This document shows positions 1-13,139 of a DNA stretch of 64,000 nucleotides, in pieces. The notes under the pieces are model-generated. The model worked only from the letters and a program-made list of their open reading frames with translations, was not told the DNA's origin and did no database searches. The stretch lies in contig JAHQIY010000001.1 of NCBI GenBank assembly GCA_019054805.1, positions 5,656,501 to 5,720,500 of the forward strand. The letters are read 5' to 3'. The stretch is from Brachionus manjavacas. Its lineage: Eukaryota > Rotifera > Eurotatoria > Ploima > Brachionidae. Within the stretch, counting starts at the first letter, position 1. Every line of letters starts with the position of its first letter. Made by a program: the position numbers and the translations under genes.

Positions 1-933
1 GCATTTGATTGAGAAAGTTGTTTGTCAAATGTCTGAAATTTTTACTAGCAGGTGATCAAAAATGGTTGTTAGAAAACAATTATACATCGCATTTTAATCA
101 GAATAAAATTCTTTTCTATTAAATAATGAATCGAATTAGCATTTGAAGTTTCATTACCATTGAGGACAAGAAGGCCTTAGGGTATGGGTCATTCATGAGT
201 CCAGAACAAGCCAAAAAAAACATATTTAAAAAGAATTTATAATTTTTGAAAACTAGATAAAATTTTTCACTGTCTGATATATTTTTAATTTTATTTTTTC
301 ATTACCATAAATTTCAAGCAACCATTTTTTACCACCCATTAGTCCTGGCTTAAATTCTCTAGTGTATATTTTTATCAAGGAAAAACATTTAGTCTCTTTT
401 TGTTACTAGGTATTTTAAATATCTTGTTGACTGGGCCTCAGTTCATTTTGAATAATTTAATTTCAAAAATTTTGACTAACCAAAATGACCTGAGATGTCA
501 ATATTTTTTATTTTCTGAAAAATATACAAATAATTTAGATAACTAAAATTCTGAATGGCAACTAAAAATTAAAAAAATCCATTCATAGCTTGGAGAAATT
601 AATGAGTCTTGAAAAAATTTCTCGCTAGACAATTTAAGTGCTGTTGAGAGTGACTTTTTCTTAAAATTTTACTTTGAAAAATAAATATGATTTATTGAAA
701 AAAATTCAATAAGGTTCCTTAATTTTACGAACTACAATAAAAAAAAAGTTTTTTAAACTAGTTAAATTAATTTTTAGTAAAGAACTAAAGAATAAGTTTA
801 AATGTAAATTCAAATTTCAGAATTATTTATAAAATGCTAAGATATTTTTTATTTGAACTTTTATAATAACTGCTCTCAAAAAGGGAAATTTTTAGTAAGT
901 TTTAATAATTAAAAATTATTTTCTCTCATAAAG
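1..933. other. AT-rich sequence upstream of first visible exon
   Basis: No open frame with coding character is seen on either strand. The next exon (from 934) opens after a splice acceptor, so this stretch is probably intron of the membrane-protein gene that begins off the left edge. Confidence 0.4.
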
Positions 934-3900
934 GAACAAATTTACACGTTTGGATTATTCTGTTTTTGTAAATGATGTTTTGATCAGTTCAAATGATACG
1001 AGTGCAACTCCAACTAGTGAAATAATGCGTCAAAATGTTGAAAAAGTGCGAAAAAACTTCTACTCAAATTATTTATTGTGTGGAATATTGGAAAGATCAG
1101 GACTAAACCAATCTTATGTTGACACGCCCGGTATCAAGTCTCAATATTTTCCAATTGTACTAAAAAATTTTGCTTTATCAACTTCAATATTCACTCGATC
1201 ACAAATTGAGACTGCGATTAGAAATGCTTTCTATTTGACATCTGGCATTGATCCGTCACTTTTTCCAATCAAAAGTGAACTCCTTGACAATTATCATGAT
1301 GTCCTAGTGTTGTCTCAATTTTACTCTAACATTCCCATTAACAGGTTTAATATAAATCCATCTCAAGTTGTTTTTCCAACCAGTCTACTCATGTTCAAGA
1401 TAACCATAAATGGAACAAACTTATCGCCAGCAGTACAAGCACTTTTAGATGAGAATCAATTTTATTTCGCCATTCAGCAGCAAATATACGGCAATACTCA
1501 ATTGAGTTCTTTGTCGTTGACTTCATTTTTATTGAATGAAAACCAACGCTACTTAATTCCAGGAGATAACTTTTGGCGGATCACTTTTTCGACCCAAGTT
1601 ATTGAAGAAGATATTAGATCGATTGAGAATGCTCTTAAAAATTTCATCACAAATTTTAAAATAGAGTTCAAGCATTGCACCGATTGTTGGAACGACAGTA
1701 TCTCTTCCTTTACTGTGCGGCACATTTACACTAACCATCTAATTGACAATAGAGCGTAAGTTAAAAAAATTATTTTATGACTTTCGGTACCAAAATGTTT
1801 TAAGATCGTTTTGTATTTATAAATATTTATTTGGCCTAAAAAAAATAAATACAATTATTATTTTTAATGAGATTATTAGTTTACAATAAATCTATTGCCA
1901 AGTTTATGGTATTTTTTTTTCAATTACGGACTTGAATTTAATTGTTGCGAAATTTAATAATAATAATAATAGTTGATTTTTATTACAAAAAATTTCAGAA
2001 TTAAAAAAAAACCAATTAACAATTCACATAAATATAAGCTTTTTAAATCAACACAAGTTGATAAAGTTCGGTTTAAAATATACAAAAATAATACTACTGG
2101 TCTTTTTATAATCATAAAAAAAATCAAATTATTATATTTACCGATTCCCTCATTTTTTCTAAAACAATCTATTTAAAACAAAATAAATTTAGCTAGCTTA
2201 AAATTTTTTGCTTAAAAGATTTATAAATATATTTTTTTTTCAGAATTTTTACTCTTTTACGCTTATTACTTCTATTTAGGTAAAATCTATGTAAGTTTTT
2301 GCTTCAAAATGGAGAATTTAAAAAAATTTTTTCCCGTATTTAAAAAAAAAGTCTTAAAAGAACATAAAAAGTAACTTTTTATGAAAAATTTTATTTTTGA
2401 TTTTAAAAAACGTGTATATTTTGGATCAAAAAAAATAACTAAAAATTTAAAATTGAATTTTCAGTTTTATTTTTTTTATGTCAAATTAATCATCAAGTTG
2501 TAGTATATAAATATATAATTAAATAAGAACTAATTATTATTTTTCTTTCTAAAATATTTTGGTCCTTTTATAAATTAAAAGAATAATAAATTTTAATAAA
2601 TTTTTTTTAGAAATATGTTTTACGAATTATGGTTTGTGGTAGTAGTAAGGAACCAAATGGAGAACAATCGACTAAAACTGGTTGAGTTGGGTGAAGAAAG
2701 CGATTTCTTGAGCAAAACTGAAATGAATAAACAAGCTTTTTATAATGGCTTGAATTCTGTGCCAATTTCTTATAATAATGGAAATAAATTTTACACTCTG
2801 TCTCAAACAAGCGCAAAAACAAGACAAAAAATTAAAGCTTTGACAATTAATTTGAATCAATCGATACTTTATGAAGACATAGAGCCGATTATAACCACAC
2901 TTAAATCTTCCATTGGTCTTGTTTCGAACAGCAAAATTAAAAATGACGACAAATTCGAAGTTGACTACTGGGGACAAAGAGAATTTATAAAAGAAAATTC
3001 AGAGCATAATTTTGACACCTATTGGCAAGCTTTTTTCTTCATTCGGCCAGAGAACAATTCTCACGAAATATACGATCCAACTTATGACTACTTAATCAAC
3101 ACAATTAATATAGACAATTTTTTTAAAGTCTACATATCAGCCAGATCAAACTATTTCATAAACACAATAGAAACTAGTCCCGGATCGGACTACTCGACTT
3201 CAAGTGACCTGTTCTACTTGCCCTGCTTTGGCTCAATTAGTCTTCAGAGTCAAATACTAATTTCATTTTTGCTCAGAAATGTTTGGTTAAATGTTTATTC
3301 AAATGATGAGATTGTAAAAAATACTTTACAAATAGAGTCGCTGAGCTCATTGACAATTCCGTATGTGAATGAGAAAGGCTCATTTTCGGTAATTCCGTAC
3401 GCTGTACGGGCATTTGACCAAGAAGTGTTGCTGCAGCGAGGCTTGTACAAAGAGCCTTCGCTTAACGAGCTTAGGACAGCGCTGAGTGGAGTATGTGATG
3501 TCCAGGATGATATAGACGAATTGTTTAGAGAGGACAGTCTGAATTACATTGAAGTAGTGGGCACCATAAATATTGACCAGGCTAAACAGTACTTGCCAAC
3601 AATTACATTTGCGTATATGTCCTATTTTGCATCCATGAACCAAAAGTATGAACCCAGCGTCATAATGACTAAGCCAAGCGAGTTAATTGTTATTGAAAAC
3701 TATTTGGTTAATATGATTATTGTGACCAAGATATACTACAGGGTGTATGCGAATACAACATTTGAAACGAATTTGTTCAATTATGATATCAAGAATACAC
3801 AATTTAGAATTTCGTCGCCGGATTTAAGTGCCTTGACTTCAATTTTATCGCGAAAAATGAGCAAAAGTTTTGCTAGAATTGATTTGTTTAGAGCTAGTTC

Positions 3901-6568
3901 CAGAGTGGAAAATATTAATTTGATTCTGGCATGGTTGCCTCAGATTACAATTGAAATGGAATTCGGAAAAGAACTGTCTCTTGATGAGAAAAGAAGCATC
4001 GAAACGGTTCTTGTCAATTTTTGGACTGAATGTAAGATAATTTATTTTCAGTTTGATTTTTTATTAAATTATTCTAGAAAAAAAAGCTAAATTCAAAAGT
4101 TTAATTTTTTGAGTCAATATTATATTAGTCAAAAAACTAGATTTTAATTGTTGGTCCTTACTTTCTTGGGTCTGCAAATTTTTTTATTTCTTGGTTGAGA
4201 TTTGATTGTCTCACTTGAAAATGCAAAAATTAATAAAGTAATTTAATTAAGGTTAATTTACGTAAATTAATTGTAAGAGATGGTAAATTCCAATGATTAT
4301 GTTAACGGTTTATATTTTATATTTTGTAATTTTTCATTTAAAATTTAAAATTTTTGAATCAATTTAAGGCTTTTGGAAGAAAAGTTGCAATTAGACATTC
4401 TTGAAAGCTTTTTATAAAATTTTAAATAAATGAGAGGGAAAAATAAACAAATTTGTTTAGCTTTTTAAAATCTAATTTAAATTTTGAAGGTTAAATTGAA
4501 GAGTTTTCAAATAGTATTGATTTAAAATTTTGGCCTTTTTTTTAATCCTTTTTAACTTGTTTATTCCATCTCCTGTACAATTTTTTTCTCTCATACCATT
4601 TATCAAATTTTAATTTTAGCACTGAAAAAATCAAACAATTCATTCAAAACTATTGAAGTTGAGCTAGCATACTCGAGAGGCTACTACAGCCTGAATACAG
4701 AGACTAATTCAGCTCTTATTTATTACATAATGGCAATAGATGGTCTGGTAAAATATGAGACTGAACTTTCCGGCTCTTTGACCGAGTCCATTCTGAGCCA
4801 AGAACTTGCCAAAATAGGCTTTAAAACAACAGATAAAGACGCTTATTGCCGCATACGTTCAATATTTATAGACACTAATGAGCGACCAGCTGAATTCAAT
4901 CATGAGCTTTTAAGTTCAATTTTAAGCCAAAGCTGGACTGAACACATAAAAAACAGTGGAAATATTCTCTTCCAATCAAAGCCTTTACAAATAATTGTCA
5001 AAGTGATCAAACAAAGTCTCTATTACGTCGATGAGTAATTTTTTTTTAAATTTAAACTATCTAATTTTACATTTAATTTTTTAAGGAAACAAGTTGTAGG
5101 TATTAGTTACGCAGTTAGCGTTGAGGCACGAGATCCATTCGACTTTTTGATCTCAGACTTGCCTTCTGCCATTCTCCAACCCAAAATAAGCCCATTCACT
5201 ATTGTGTCCAACAGCTCTCTTTTGGCTAGACGAATGTATGTATACAGTGCTAGGCTAAAAGACGAAATGCAGCTCATTAACTCAGCACTCATGAAAGAGA
5301 AAATATCCAATTTATGGCAGGATAAAAACATCCTAAGCAATAATTTACAATCACTTAATGGTAAAAGTCTTTTTTTTATTTGAAATTAAGTAAAAAAAAT
5401 TTTTCTTAAAGTGGTTTACAAGACCGGCTACTACAAAGCCGAAAGTAGGAATTTTTACAGCAATTTTTTGGATGTGTCATTTTACCGAATAACTTATACC
5501 CAGTCCATAAACGGAATTGAGCCATCTCACTTGTTCTACCAGTCTCCTGATGAAACTGACTTTGATAAGCAATTTTTGAAAAGTCTAGATCAAAACCTAA
5601 TGGGTTTTTGCTTCACAGATTGCTTCAATTACAAACAAAGCGGAATTTTGATTAAACCATCATTTGCCACCAGACCTGATTTATTAAATTTAATAAAAAG
5701 TACTTGGATAAATGCTAATCAAATTGGATCAAATTTATTAAATTCAAACAACATTGAATTGTCCTATATAACAAATAAGAGATCTTTTAAGTCAATGGAC
5801 ACCCAGACTGGTCTATCTATTGTGCTTTTCAATGTCAAATTGAACTCAAAATTCAACCAAATTGATTCACTTGATTTAAAAGAACCAAGCAAAGAAGATT
5901 ATCTAAAAGAATTAGCCTCGGTCTATCAAAACATTACTCCCAAAGACTTTTACCCAATTGTAGATTTGTCTGTCATAAAAGAAAAATTGGTGCCTACAAC
6001 TCAGCCACCAGAGTCTACAATTCAGCAATCGAAGCCTACAAATGCACAAATTGTAACTTCATCGGACAAAACAACTGTCGAGCAAGATTTACTTAATCAG
6101 CAAAGTGCTAATACAGAGTGGTGGGTCATTTTTTTGATAGTTCTAGGTGTTTTAATACTCTTGATGCTGATTGTTGTGGTTACAATTGTCTGTATTGTAT
6201 TCAGAAATAAGCACTCTATGTTTTCTTCAAAAAAACACTTGCTAAGGAGCGATAACGACTCGGAGTATTCATCTAGAGGTATTGAGAACCTGTTTCCGAG
6301 AGATTTCGATGGGAATGAAGATCTTAATTACACTAGGTCGGTTATTAATCCGAATATAAGTATCCAAGAGCCTAATTTTAACCAAACGATCTCAAAAAGT
6401 GTAATTAGCCGACATAGTGATAGAATTGTATATCCCGGGTTAACTATTGAAGGTATAGTGCCCAATCCAATTTATACTAAGGTAAAAACTGATGAAAATC
6501 TGGTTTCGAATGTTTATGTAACAGGAAATATGAAAGAAATGACATCGAGACCAAGCTCCCAGGACTAA
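934..6568 (+). CDS. Large single-pass membrane protein, repetitive ectodomain (3' part of gene, 5 exons)
   Basis: Five exons join in phase with GT-AG introns: 934-1755, 2611-4031, 4620-5034, 5086-5360, 5412-6568, giving about 1362 residues with no start codon in view, so the 5' end lies off the window. Two introns are about 51 bp. The ectodomain shows recurring blocks in which a Tyr/Phe-rich strand leads into a short 'NG' or 'DG' turn (YTQSINGIEPS, YYIMAIDGLV, YSVFVNDVLIS), suggesting repeated beta-rich modules of one fold. It has many N-glycosylation sequons. A Thr/Gln-rich linker precedes one strong hydrophobic segment (about 6120-6195, starting WWVIFLIVLGVLIL), followed by a tail of about 120 residues rich in Ser and acidic residues. 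This is a type I membrane topology. Family not recognised; a distant link to KIAA1549/UPF0606 type receptors is possible but unproven. Confidence 0.72.
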
Positions 6569-7022
6569 TTTAAAAAATTTTTTATTAGCTTTAAATTGAT
6601 TAGTTGTTTTGAGATTTTTAAATCATTTATTTAGTAAGTTTTAAAATAAAATTTTTAATTATCTAATTTTTTTGTTATTCAATCCAATATTAGAGAGGCT
6701 TAATTTAAAAGTTTTAAAGGGAATATTAACAGTGAAAAATAATTTAAGTTTGTTTTTTCAGGAGCAGCAATTTTTTTCTGAATCTAATATTTTGACTCAA
6801 CAATTCTTCAGTGAATTATTAATAAAAAAATTTTGATTAATAAAAGTTTAAATCTTTTATAAATAATAAAAATCGAATCTCAGAGCTAAGACGAATGCCT
6901 TCAATCAAAAAATGCTTTTGAAAAAATAAACACTATACATAATCAAAAAGTAAGGCACAAATCTTAAAATCAAGTTTGGCACAAAACCAATCATCATTAG
7001 ATAAATAAATAAAGAATCTTTG
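6569..7022. other. Intergenic, AT-rich
   Basis: 3' flank of the membrane-protein gene; AATAAA-like poly(A) signals are present but nothing else is recognisable. Confidence 0.4.
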
Positions 7023-7281
7023 TTAAACACCCTGTTCATCAGACCCGATCTTAATAGGGCACTGATGGATTGCCTTAACACTAGTTTTAGTACTTAAGAA
7101 TTGTTTTGCACGGGCACCAGTTGACCAATTTTTGGCTTTGAAAATTTTCAAACCATAGGCGCTTAAAACCACATTGTGAAATGTATTTGCTGTATTCGAT
7201 TGCTTAATCTTTTCAAGATTTGTTAATGGTTTTATGTATGCTGTTACATCTTCAATTACACTATCAGTATGCCAAAATCCA
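7023..7281 (-). CDS. Terminal exon of an unrecognised gene or transposon-derived gene
   Basis: On the minus strand an open frame of 85 codons ends in TAA at 7023-7025 and starts just after a good acceptor (poly-T then ACAG, at 7282-7285). The protein reads GFWHTDSVIEDVTAYIKPLT then LEKIKQSN and, further on, AYGLKIFKAKNWSTGARAKQ; its balanced amino-acid content stands out in a 20% GC background. A short leucine-rich open stretch (7350-7486, minus) could be an upstream exon but I could not find a donor that joins in phase. It lies against the terminal inverted repeat of the Tigger-type element (from 7652). No family recognised; it may be a lineage-specific gene or a decayed mobile-element gene. 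Confidence 0.35.
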
Positions 7282-7651
7282 CTGTAAAAATAAAATATTT
7301 TTCTTGACCATTAATCGACTCACTATAATAAAGACTACAATTTTTCAATTATCGATAATTCATATGATATCTTATCAATTTCTTGAGGATTGAATTTTCC
7401 TTATTAAGTTCCAGAACATATTTGTAAATTTTTTCATTTGATTTTCTTAATACTCGAATTTCACAAATAAATTCTTCAACTATCATTCTTAGATCGGTGA
7501 TTTAAATCTTTTCGGATGTATTGATCACTATATTGATAGAGTCATTCAATAAAGTATTCCGATTATTGCTAACAAAAACAGCTAAACAATCAGGTTTTAG
7601 TCTTGATTCAACTAATAGTTTAATTCGGATCCAAAGATCATTAAACATATA

Positions 7652-9322
7652 CAGTCAACTCTCGTTAATCCGAATAGAAATCGCCTTAAGAAATCATTGT
7701 TCGGATTAAAATATTCGGATAATCAATTTTACCAAAATTAAAAATTTTTTTATACAAAAATACATTCATTTATTTAACAAATTACAAATTAACTATCGGA
7801 ACAAAATTGACAAAAAAAATAATTTAGTTTCGTGACAAGAAATTAACCAAGCTTGGTTGTGTTAGGCTTGATGCCTTTACGTCAATGAATCTTGACTTAG
7901 AATAAGATATACAATCAGCATCTTTGTCATTCATCAAAGATGATTGTTCCATAAGCAAACAAAAATTTTTTAAAGCCTTCAAAAGCCTCTTTAGATCCAA
8001 CTTTAACAACCTCCTCTTGTATTTGATCAGCTTCTGTTACATTATCTTCCAACTCACATTCTGGGGACTTTCTTACCATTTCAATGATGTCGGTGTCTGA
8101 TGAGCTTAGAGACTAAAATTCATATTCGAATAAAAAAATATTTTTATTTGGAAATTTGAAAAAAAAATATTGAAAATTCTTTTTTAAATTTTAAACAATT
8201 CATTTATTTATTTTTTGCCGAGTAAATGCTCCTTTAGAATAAAACCACATGAAAAAACTAAAAAAAGCTAAATAAAATAAACAAAAAAAAATGATAAATA
8301 ATTCATTAGATTTAAGTTTATATTCAATCGTTGAAAAACTGGATCTAGTCGGTTAGGTGAACAATAGTTCACTTATTATCCGAAAAATTCTTGTTCTCAG
8401 GTTTTGTGAACTATCACCCAATTTTTTTGTTCAAAATAGAATTAGGTTTAACCAAAATAGAATTATCTGAACAAATTGAATGAAGCTATTTAATAGAATT
8501 CCTAATTCTCGAAACTGATGTAAAAATAAATAATTGAAGTTATTAATTTTTTTGTTTTTTTTTTCGAAGGAGCTTAAGAAATAGCATTTGCTCTGATCTG
8601 GTTGACTTGGTATTACCCTTTCAACAATCCCATTTACCCAAATGCGCTCCTTACTTAAATCTTTGCCTTTAACATTAATAATAAAAACTATAGAAAACTA
8701 AAATTTATTTTTCACCCTTCAAGTGTTTGACTATGGGGAACAAAGACTCATCTATTTCGCAAAATTTAACTACTCCGCCCAACTTAGAATTTTCTATGTA
8801 ATAATTTTTTCTGTCATATTTTTTCATCATTACATTAACTTTTTTAAATTAGGTGATCAATTTTTAGATTAGGTGAACTAATAGTTCATAAAACCTAAGA
8901 ACAAGAATTGTGAACCATAGTTTACCAAAGTCTTCTTATAAAATTTTGACATAAGTGATAATTTACTTTCGTTTGGTGCATTTTAACAAATACTCAATTT
9001 ATAAAAAATGCAAAACAGAGCGTAGATAGTTTCTTAAACGTCAAATTTTATCTTTGTATCACAAACCCAAAGTCAAAATTTATAAAAAAACTCCAAGTTT
9101 TTCATGTTTGCAATATTAACTTAAAATTATTTTTTTATTTGAAACATCGCACTTTTTCAATGTTATTTCAACATTGGATACATTTTGTAATTCAAATACA
9201 AAAAATTAAACCAAATGAATTTTACATGTAAAGGTTTGGGAAATAGCTCCGAGCCCGATAAATTTTGTTCGGTTATCGAATTATTCGGACTAAAGTGTAT
9301 TCGGATTATCGAGACTTGACTG
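7652..9322 (-). mobile_element. pogo/Tigger-like (Tc1/mariner superfamily) DNA transposon, decayed
   Basis: Terminal inverted repeats match: left end CAGTCAACTCTCGTTAATCC, right end (reverse complement) CAGTCAAGTCTCGATAATCC, both continuing GAATA. Both are flanked by TA (7650-7651 and 9323-9324), the target duplication of this superfamily; 'CAGT...TCCG' ends are typical of Tigger elements. On the minus strand near 7826-8110 there is a short acidic, Ser-rich frame ending in TQPSLVNFLSRN, like the C-terminal tail of a pogo transposase, with at least one frame change. No catalytic domain survives, and the middle is occupied by a second element (8351-8930). Confidence 0.75.
8351..8930 (-). mobile_element. 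Merlin-like DNA transposon remnant nested in the Tigger-like element
   Basis: An inverted repeat of about 60 bp bounds this block: left GGTGAACAATAGTTCAC then, after a short insert, ATTCTTGTTCTCAGGTTTTG; the right end reverse-complements to GGTAAACTATGGTTCAC then AATTCTTGTTCTTAGGTTTT. Between them the minus strand encodes pieces of an IS1016/Merlin transposase: SKLGGVVKFCEIDESLFP, which carries the family's 'G...VEIDES.F' motif, and KERIWVNGIVERV, matching 'WVFG..ER'. The frames are broken and an A/T-rich spacer separates them. I could not identify a convincing target duplication. Confidence 0.6.
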
Positions 9323-10300
9323 TACCTAGCAGCAGCACTTTGGTTCATGATTTGAAATAGAAAAAGTTTGAATTACATATCTAGCTAATTTTAGGCTAAG
9401 TTGGTTCAACTTATTCTTCTAACTTTTATTTTTATTCTCATTACCTAACATGATTTGAACTCGCCGAGTTAAAATTAAACGGAATAATCATCGTTTTTAG
9501 CTAAACATAATTTGATTAAAAAAACTGAGACAAAGGGTTAGATAATTTTGTGAAAATTCTGGTTAGTTCTGAATTATACTGGTTAGTTATGAGGGTGTTT
9601 TCATATAACATATAAACATTTTATTTAAATAAAATTTTATTTGAATTTTTTTAAACAGAATTTGAAAACTAAATAAAAATATATATCAATTTGGATAATA
9701 AGCTTATTCTATTTTATAAGTTTTTCTTTAAAAATAATTATATTCAAAAAACAAACAAAGAATTTTTACTTTAAATTTTATAAAAACTTTGAATTTTTTT
9801 TAATTAATTATGTTTTTTCTTGAAAACGCGAATTTTTTAAAATTTAATAAAAACTAATTGGTTATCTGGAAAATGATATAGTATTTAATATCGATTTGTG
9901 TCATTTTAAAAATGAATCCAAAAGTCCTTATATAAAAAATGAGTTGGGATTTTTTATTTAAATAGCTGTTTTGGATTAAATGACATTAATCTTAATTAAA
10001 AAAAACTTGGAAAAATTAGTTGAATTACAGAAAACTACTGCAAAATAGCTTTATTTGTTTATATAATTTTTTTAAAAAAATTATTTTTTACCTTTTCTAA
10101 ATTACTTCTATAAAATCTTTTTTGATTAAAGGCAAATTTGTTATTTTTAAAATTTAATTGACTTTTTTCCATTACTTATATGAAGCTCTAAATTTTCAAC
10201 AACGTTTAATTATCGATAAATAAACAAAATTTAATTTTACTGTCTAAATTTATTTTATTTCATCTACTTGAATCTAATTTTTCTTAATTTCAAGCAAAAA
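9323..10300. other. Intergenic, AT-rich, promoter side of the CAP gene
   Basis: No coding signal or repeat recognised. The stretch just before 10301 is the presumed 5' flank of the CAP-domain gene. Confidence 0.35.
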
Positions 10301-11093
10301 ATGTCTGAAATTGGTTATACTAATGCTTGGCTTCAATTTTGGTATGTTTTCGTTGCATTGGGCGTCGGACTTCTTTCAATTATCCTGTTCAACGCCATTA
10401 CATTTTGCTACTTCGTTAGACGAAAGCCCATAGACCCAGTGCGATTATTTACCGATCTGAATTATGAAGATGAAAGTCTACTCCAAAAAGAAGAGGAATT
10501 CATCGAAAACTACATAGGTGTAAATCCTGGATTTGAAGAAGAGGAAAATTTTGAAGAAAATTTATCTCCTGAGAATTATGATCTTAACCAGTTTAGAATG
10601 GAAGCGTTAGAGGTTCATAACGACTATAGGGCAAAGCATTACGCACCACCCCTTCAGTATTCTGAAGAATTATCCCAGTACGCTCAATATTGGGCCGAAA
10701 ACATGGCCCAAGTTAACAAACTGGTTCATTCACCGAGCGAATGGAGATTGAAATTTAATGGAGAACCTCTTGGAGAAAATGTTGTTCTGACAAACGGATT
10801 TAAGCTTGGTGGCAAAGGAATGAGCGATATGTGGTACAGTGAATCATATAAAGTATAAATGGATCATTTTATATTTTACTTATAAATAAAGATATCTTTT
10901 TAAGCATAGTTATCAAGAGCTACAAAAAGAGACCAAATCTTACACTCAAATGATTTGGGCAAGTAGTAGAAAGGTTGGATTTGGACGAGCTAAATCAGAA
11001 GACGGAAAATGGTATGGATGCGCGCATTATTATCCAGAAGGAAACATTATTGGTTTATTTAAAAATAATGTCTATCCTTTGCAACAACTTTAG
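10301..11093 (+). CDS. Membrane-anchored CAP-domain (GAPR-1/CRISP/SCP family) protein, 2 exons
   Basis: Exon 1 is 10301-10852, exon 2 10905-11093, with a 52-bp GT-AG intron in phase 0; 246 residues. The ATG at 10301 was chosen because the frame upstream has only TTG. Residues about 12-40 form one hydrophobic segment (WYVFVALGVGLLSIILFNAI) followed by RRK, so the protein is probably an uncleaved type II membrane protein. An acidic linker leads into a CAP domain from about residue 100: EALEVHNDYRAKHYAPPL, YAQYWAENMA, GENVVL, then in exon 2 SYTQMIWASSRKVGFGRA and YGCAHYYPEGN, the classic GAPR-1 signatures. Both conserved histidines and the Glu of GEN are present. Family members act in sterol or lipid binding, immunity or secretion; the role here is unknown. 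The membrane anchor on a GAPR-1-like domain is unusual. Confidence 0.85.
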
Positions 11094-13130
11094 AGCTTTT
11101 TCAGATTTTACAATTTTAATTAAATCAAAATAACATTTTATTTTAAAAATAAAATATCTCCAAAAATAATAGGTCGTCATCAAATATTTGAAGATTTATA
11201 TAAGTCGAAAAAAGCAAAATTTCAAAAGTGCTTCGTCATTTCATTTTGAATTCTATTTGTTTGTTACTAAGATGGTGTAGAGAAAAGGTTTGATAAAAAT
11301 TAAAAATAGATTTAAACCATGGATTAGATGAAAGTCTTTGTTGATGATTTAGACTCTGGATAAATTCAATTTTTTAATTTTTCTACTATCTTAAACTTTA
11401 AGCAGAGATTTTTCAACTTAAAAAAAAAACTCTTTGTTTTTGAAAACGCAGATTATGATTCATGAAACAATTCTTATTTACTTTTTACCGAGGGTATTTA
11501 TAAATGCTAATAAGAAACAAATATATTGATAACAGAGTCAAATTATTTTTATTCTCATAGATTAAAAAAAAATTATTGGAAGTGAGCAACAAATGAAGTA
11601 GCATCTTTCATATTTTTTTATTATTATCTTACAAACTAAGAAGTTAAATACTAAATCGTGGGAAGATTAGGTACCCATTTCAACCGATCAAAGTTATTAA
11701 ATATTTAAAAATTAAAAAAAATTCAAAATATCCAGTTTTGTAGAAAAACATGAATCTTGAATCTGGAAAAAATTATCTTTTCACAAAAAAAACTTTTTCA
11801 AGCTTAATTCCTTTTTTTTTGGTATTTCTTGATGTAGCACTTAATTTAAATAAGTGAATCACTTTTTAGTTAAGCCGGTTAAGTTTAAGGTATAAAAAAA
11901 TAGAAAATCAAATTCAGAAAAATCGAACCACTTTCTGAATTTTTTTTCTAAAAGAGGTGACGAAAGGAAAAATCCTTATTTGTTCTCATTTTAAACTATC
12001 AAGTTATTGATTAATTCAAAAAATTTTGACATATTCGAATTCTTGCTTCGTTAGTCTTAAAAAGATTTGATTAGTAAAAAAATGATAAAATTTTGAAAAT
12101 TCTTTTTGAGTGTTCCATTTTTATTCTCGATTTAACACAAGTTTGTTTTAATGAGCGTATTGATCATATTCTGGATAAATTCGGAAAAATTGTTATCCCT
12201 AAATTCACTTTTTATAATTTCTTCAATATTGCTAATTTATCGTTCTTTTAAAGATGGTTTAATAGTAGATCTTGATTTTTCGATAAGCAAAAGGTACTTT
12301 TGTCTAATAAAAATCTTTTTATATTCTTTAATAAAGAATTTATCTTAAAATTAGACTTTGTTCCTTATTCACCCTTGTGGAGCATAGGGTCAACACAATT
12401 TTTTAATCTTAACAAATTAAATTATATTGAAGAATTTTTTAGGCGAGTGTTAGACAATTTGATAGTTTATTTAAATGATTAGTTTTGCGCAAAAATTTCT
12501 TTTTTAATTTGGAAATTTCTTTTTTTTTAAATGGCATTGGGTTTAACATTGAAGTCAAAGCTAAGAAAAGTAGATGTAGATCATAGTTATTTGAAATTCC
12601 AAGTCCAATTGTGACTTTGAATTGATTTAAAGCGAATTTTATTGATTTATAAGACTTGGAATTTTAAAAAAATCTGTTTTAGATCATGATTCCTTTTTTG
12701 AAAATTTTTGAAAAAAAAATTTAGTTGATTTCATTTGAATGCTCCAAAGATTGTTTCTAGAACATGAAAAGTTCAGTATTTTTTAAAAAGTAGTCATTCT
12801 CTAATATTTTTTGTTAACTTAACAGGCTTAGGCATTCAGCTACTTTGTTAACTTTTCGTTTAATATGTAAAGCTTCTATAGTCTTATAATATCAATTAGA
12901 TCGCAATTTATTTACTAAAGGTAAAGTACTCATTTTAAACTATAACTATTCTTTAGAAAAACTTAAAAAATCTTAAAACTTTTGAAATATTATCATTCTT
13001 ATAAATTCAGAAAATGTTCGAAAGTCATAAAAAAAACTTCTAGTAAATTAAAAATTTTTATTCAAAACAATAATGGACTTATAACAGAACCTTAAGGCAC
13101 AACTCCGGTTACTGAAAATTCTTACAACAT
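11094..13130. other. Long AT-rich intergenic region
   Basis: Mostly featureless. Around 12150-12480 several short open stretches on the plus strand in different frames (for example KLDFVPYSPLWSIGSTQFF) look like the decayed remains of a coding sequence, but I cannot name it. Confidence 0.35.
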
Positions 13131-13139
13131 ATTTGTTTT

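Noticed and set aside
1973-2176. 67-codon plus-strand ORF
   Set aside because: Composition is Lys/Ile/Asn/Phe as expected from random AT-rich sequence, and it lies in an intron between two well-supported exons.
12151-12482. Two overlapping plus-strand ORFs
   Set aside because: No start context, splice sites or motifs; probably decay products or chance.
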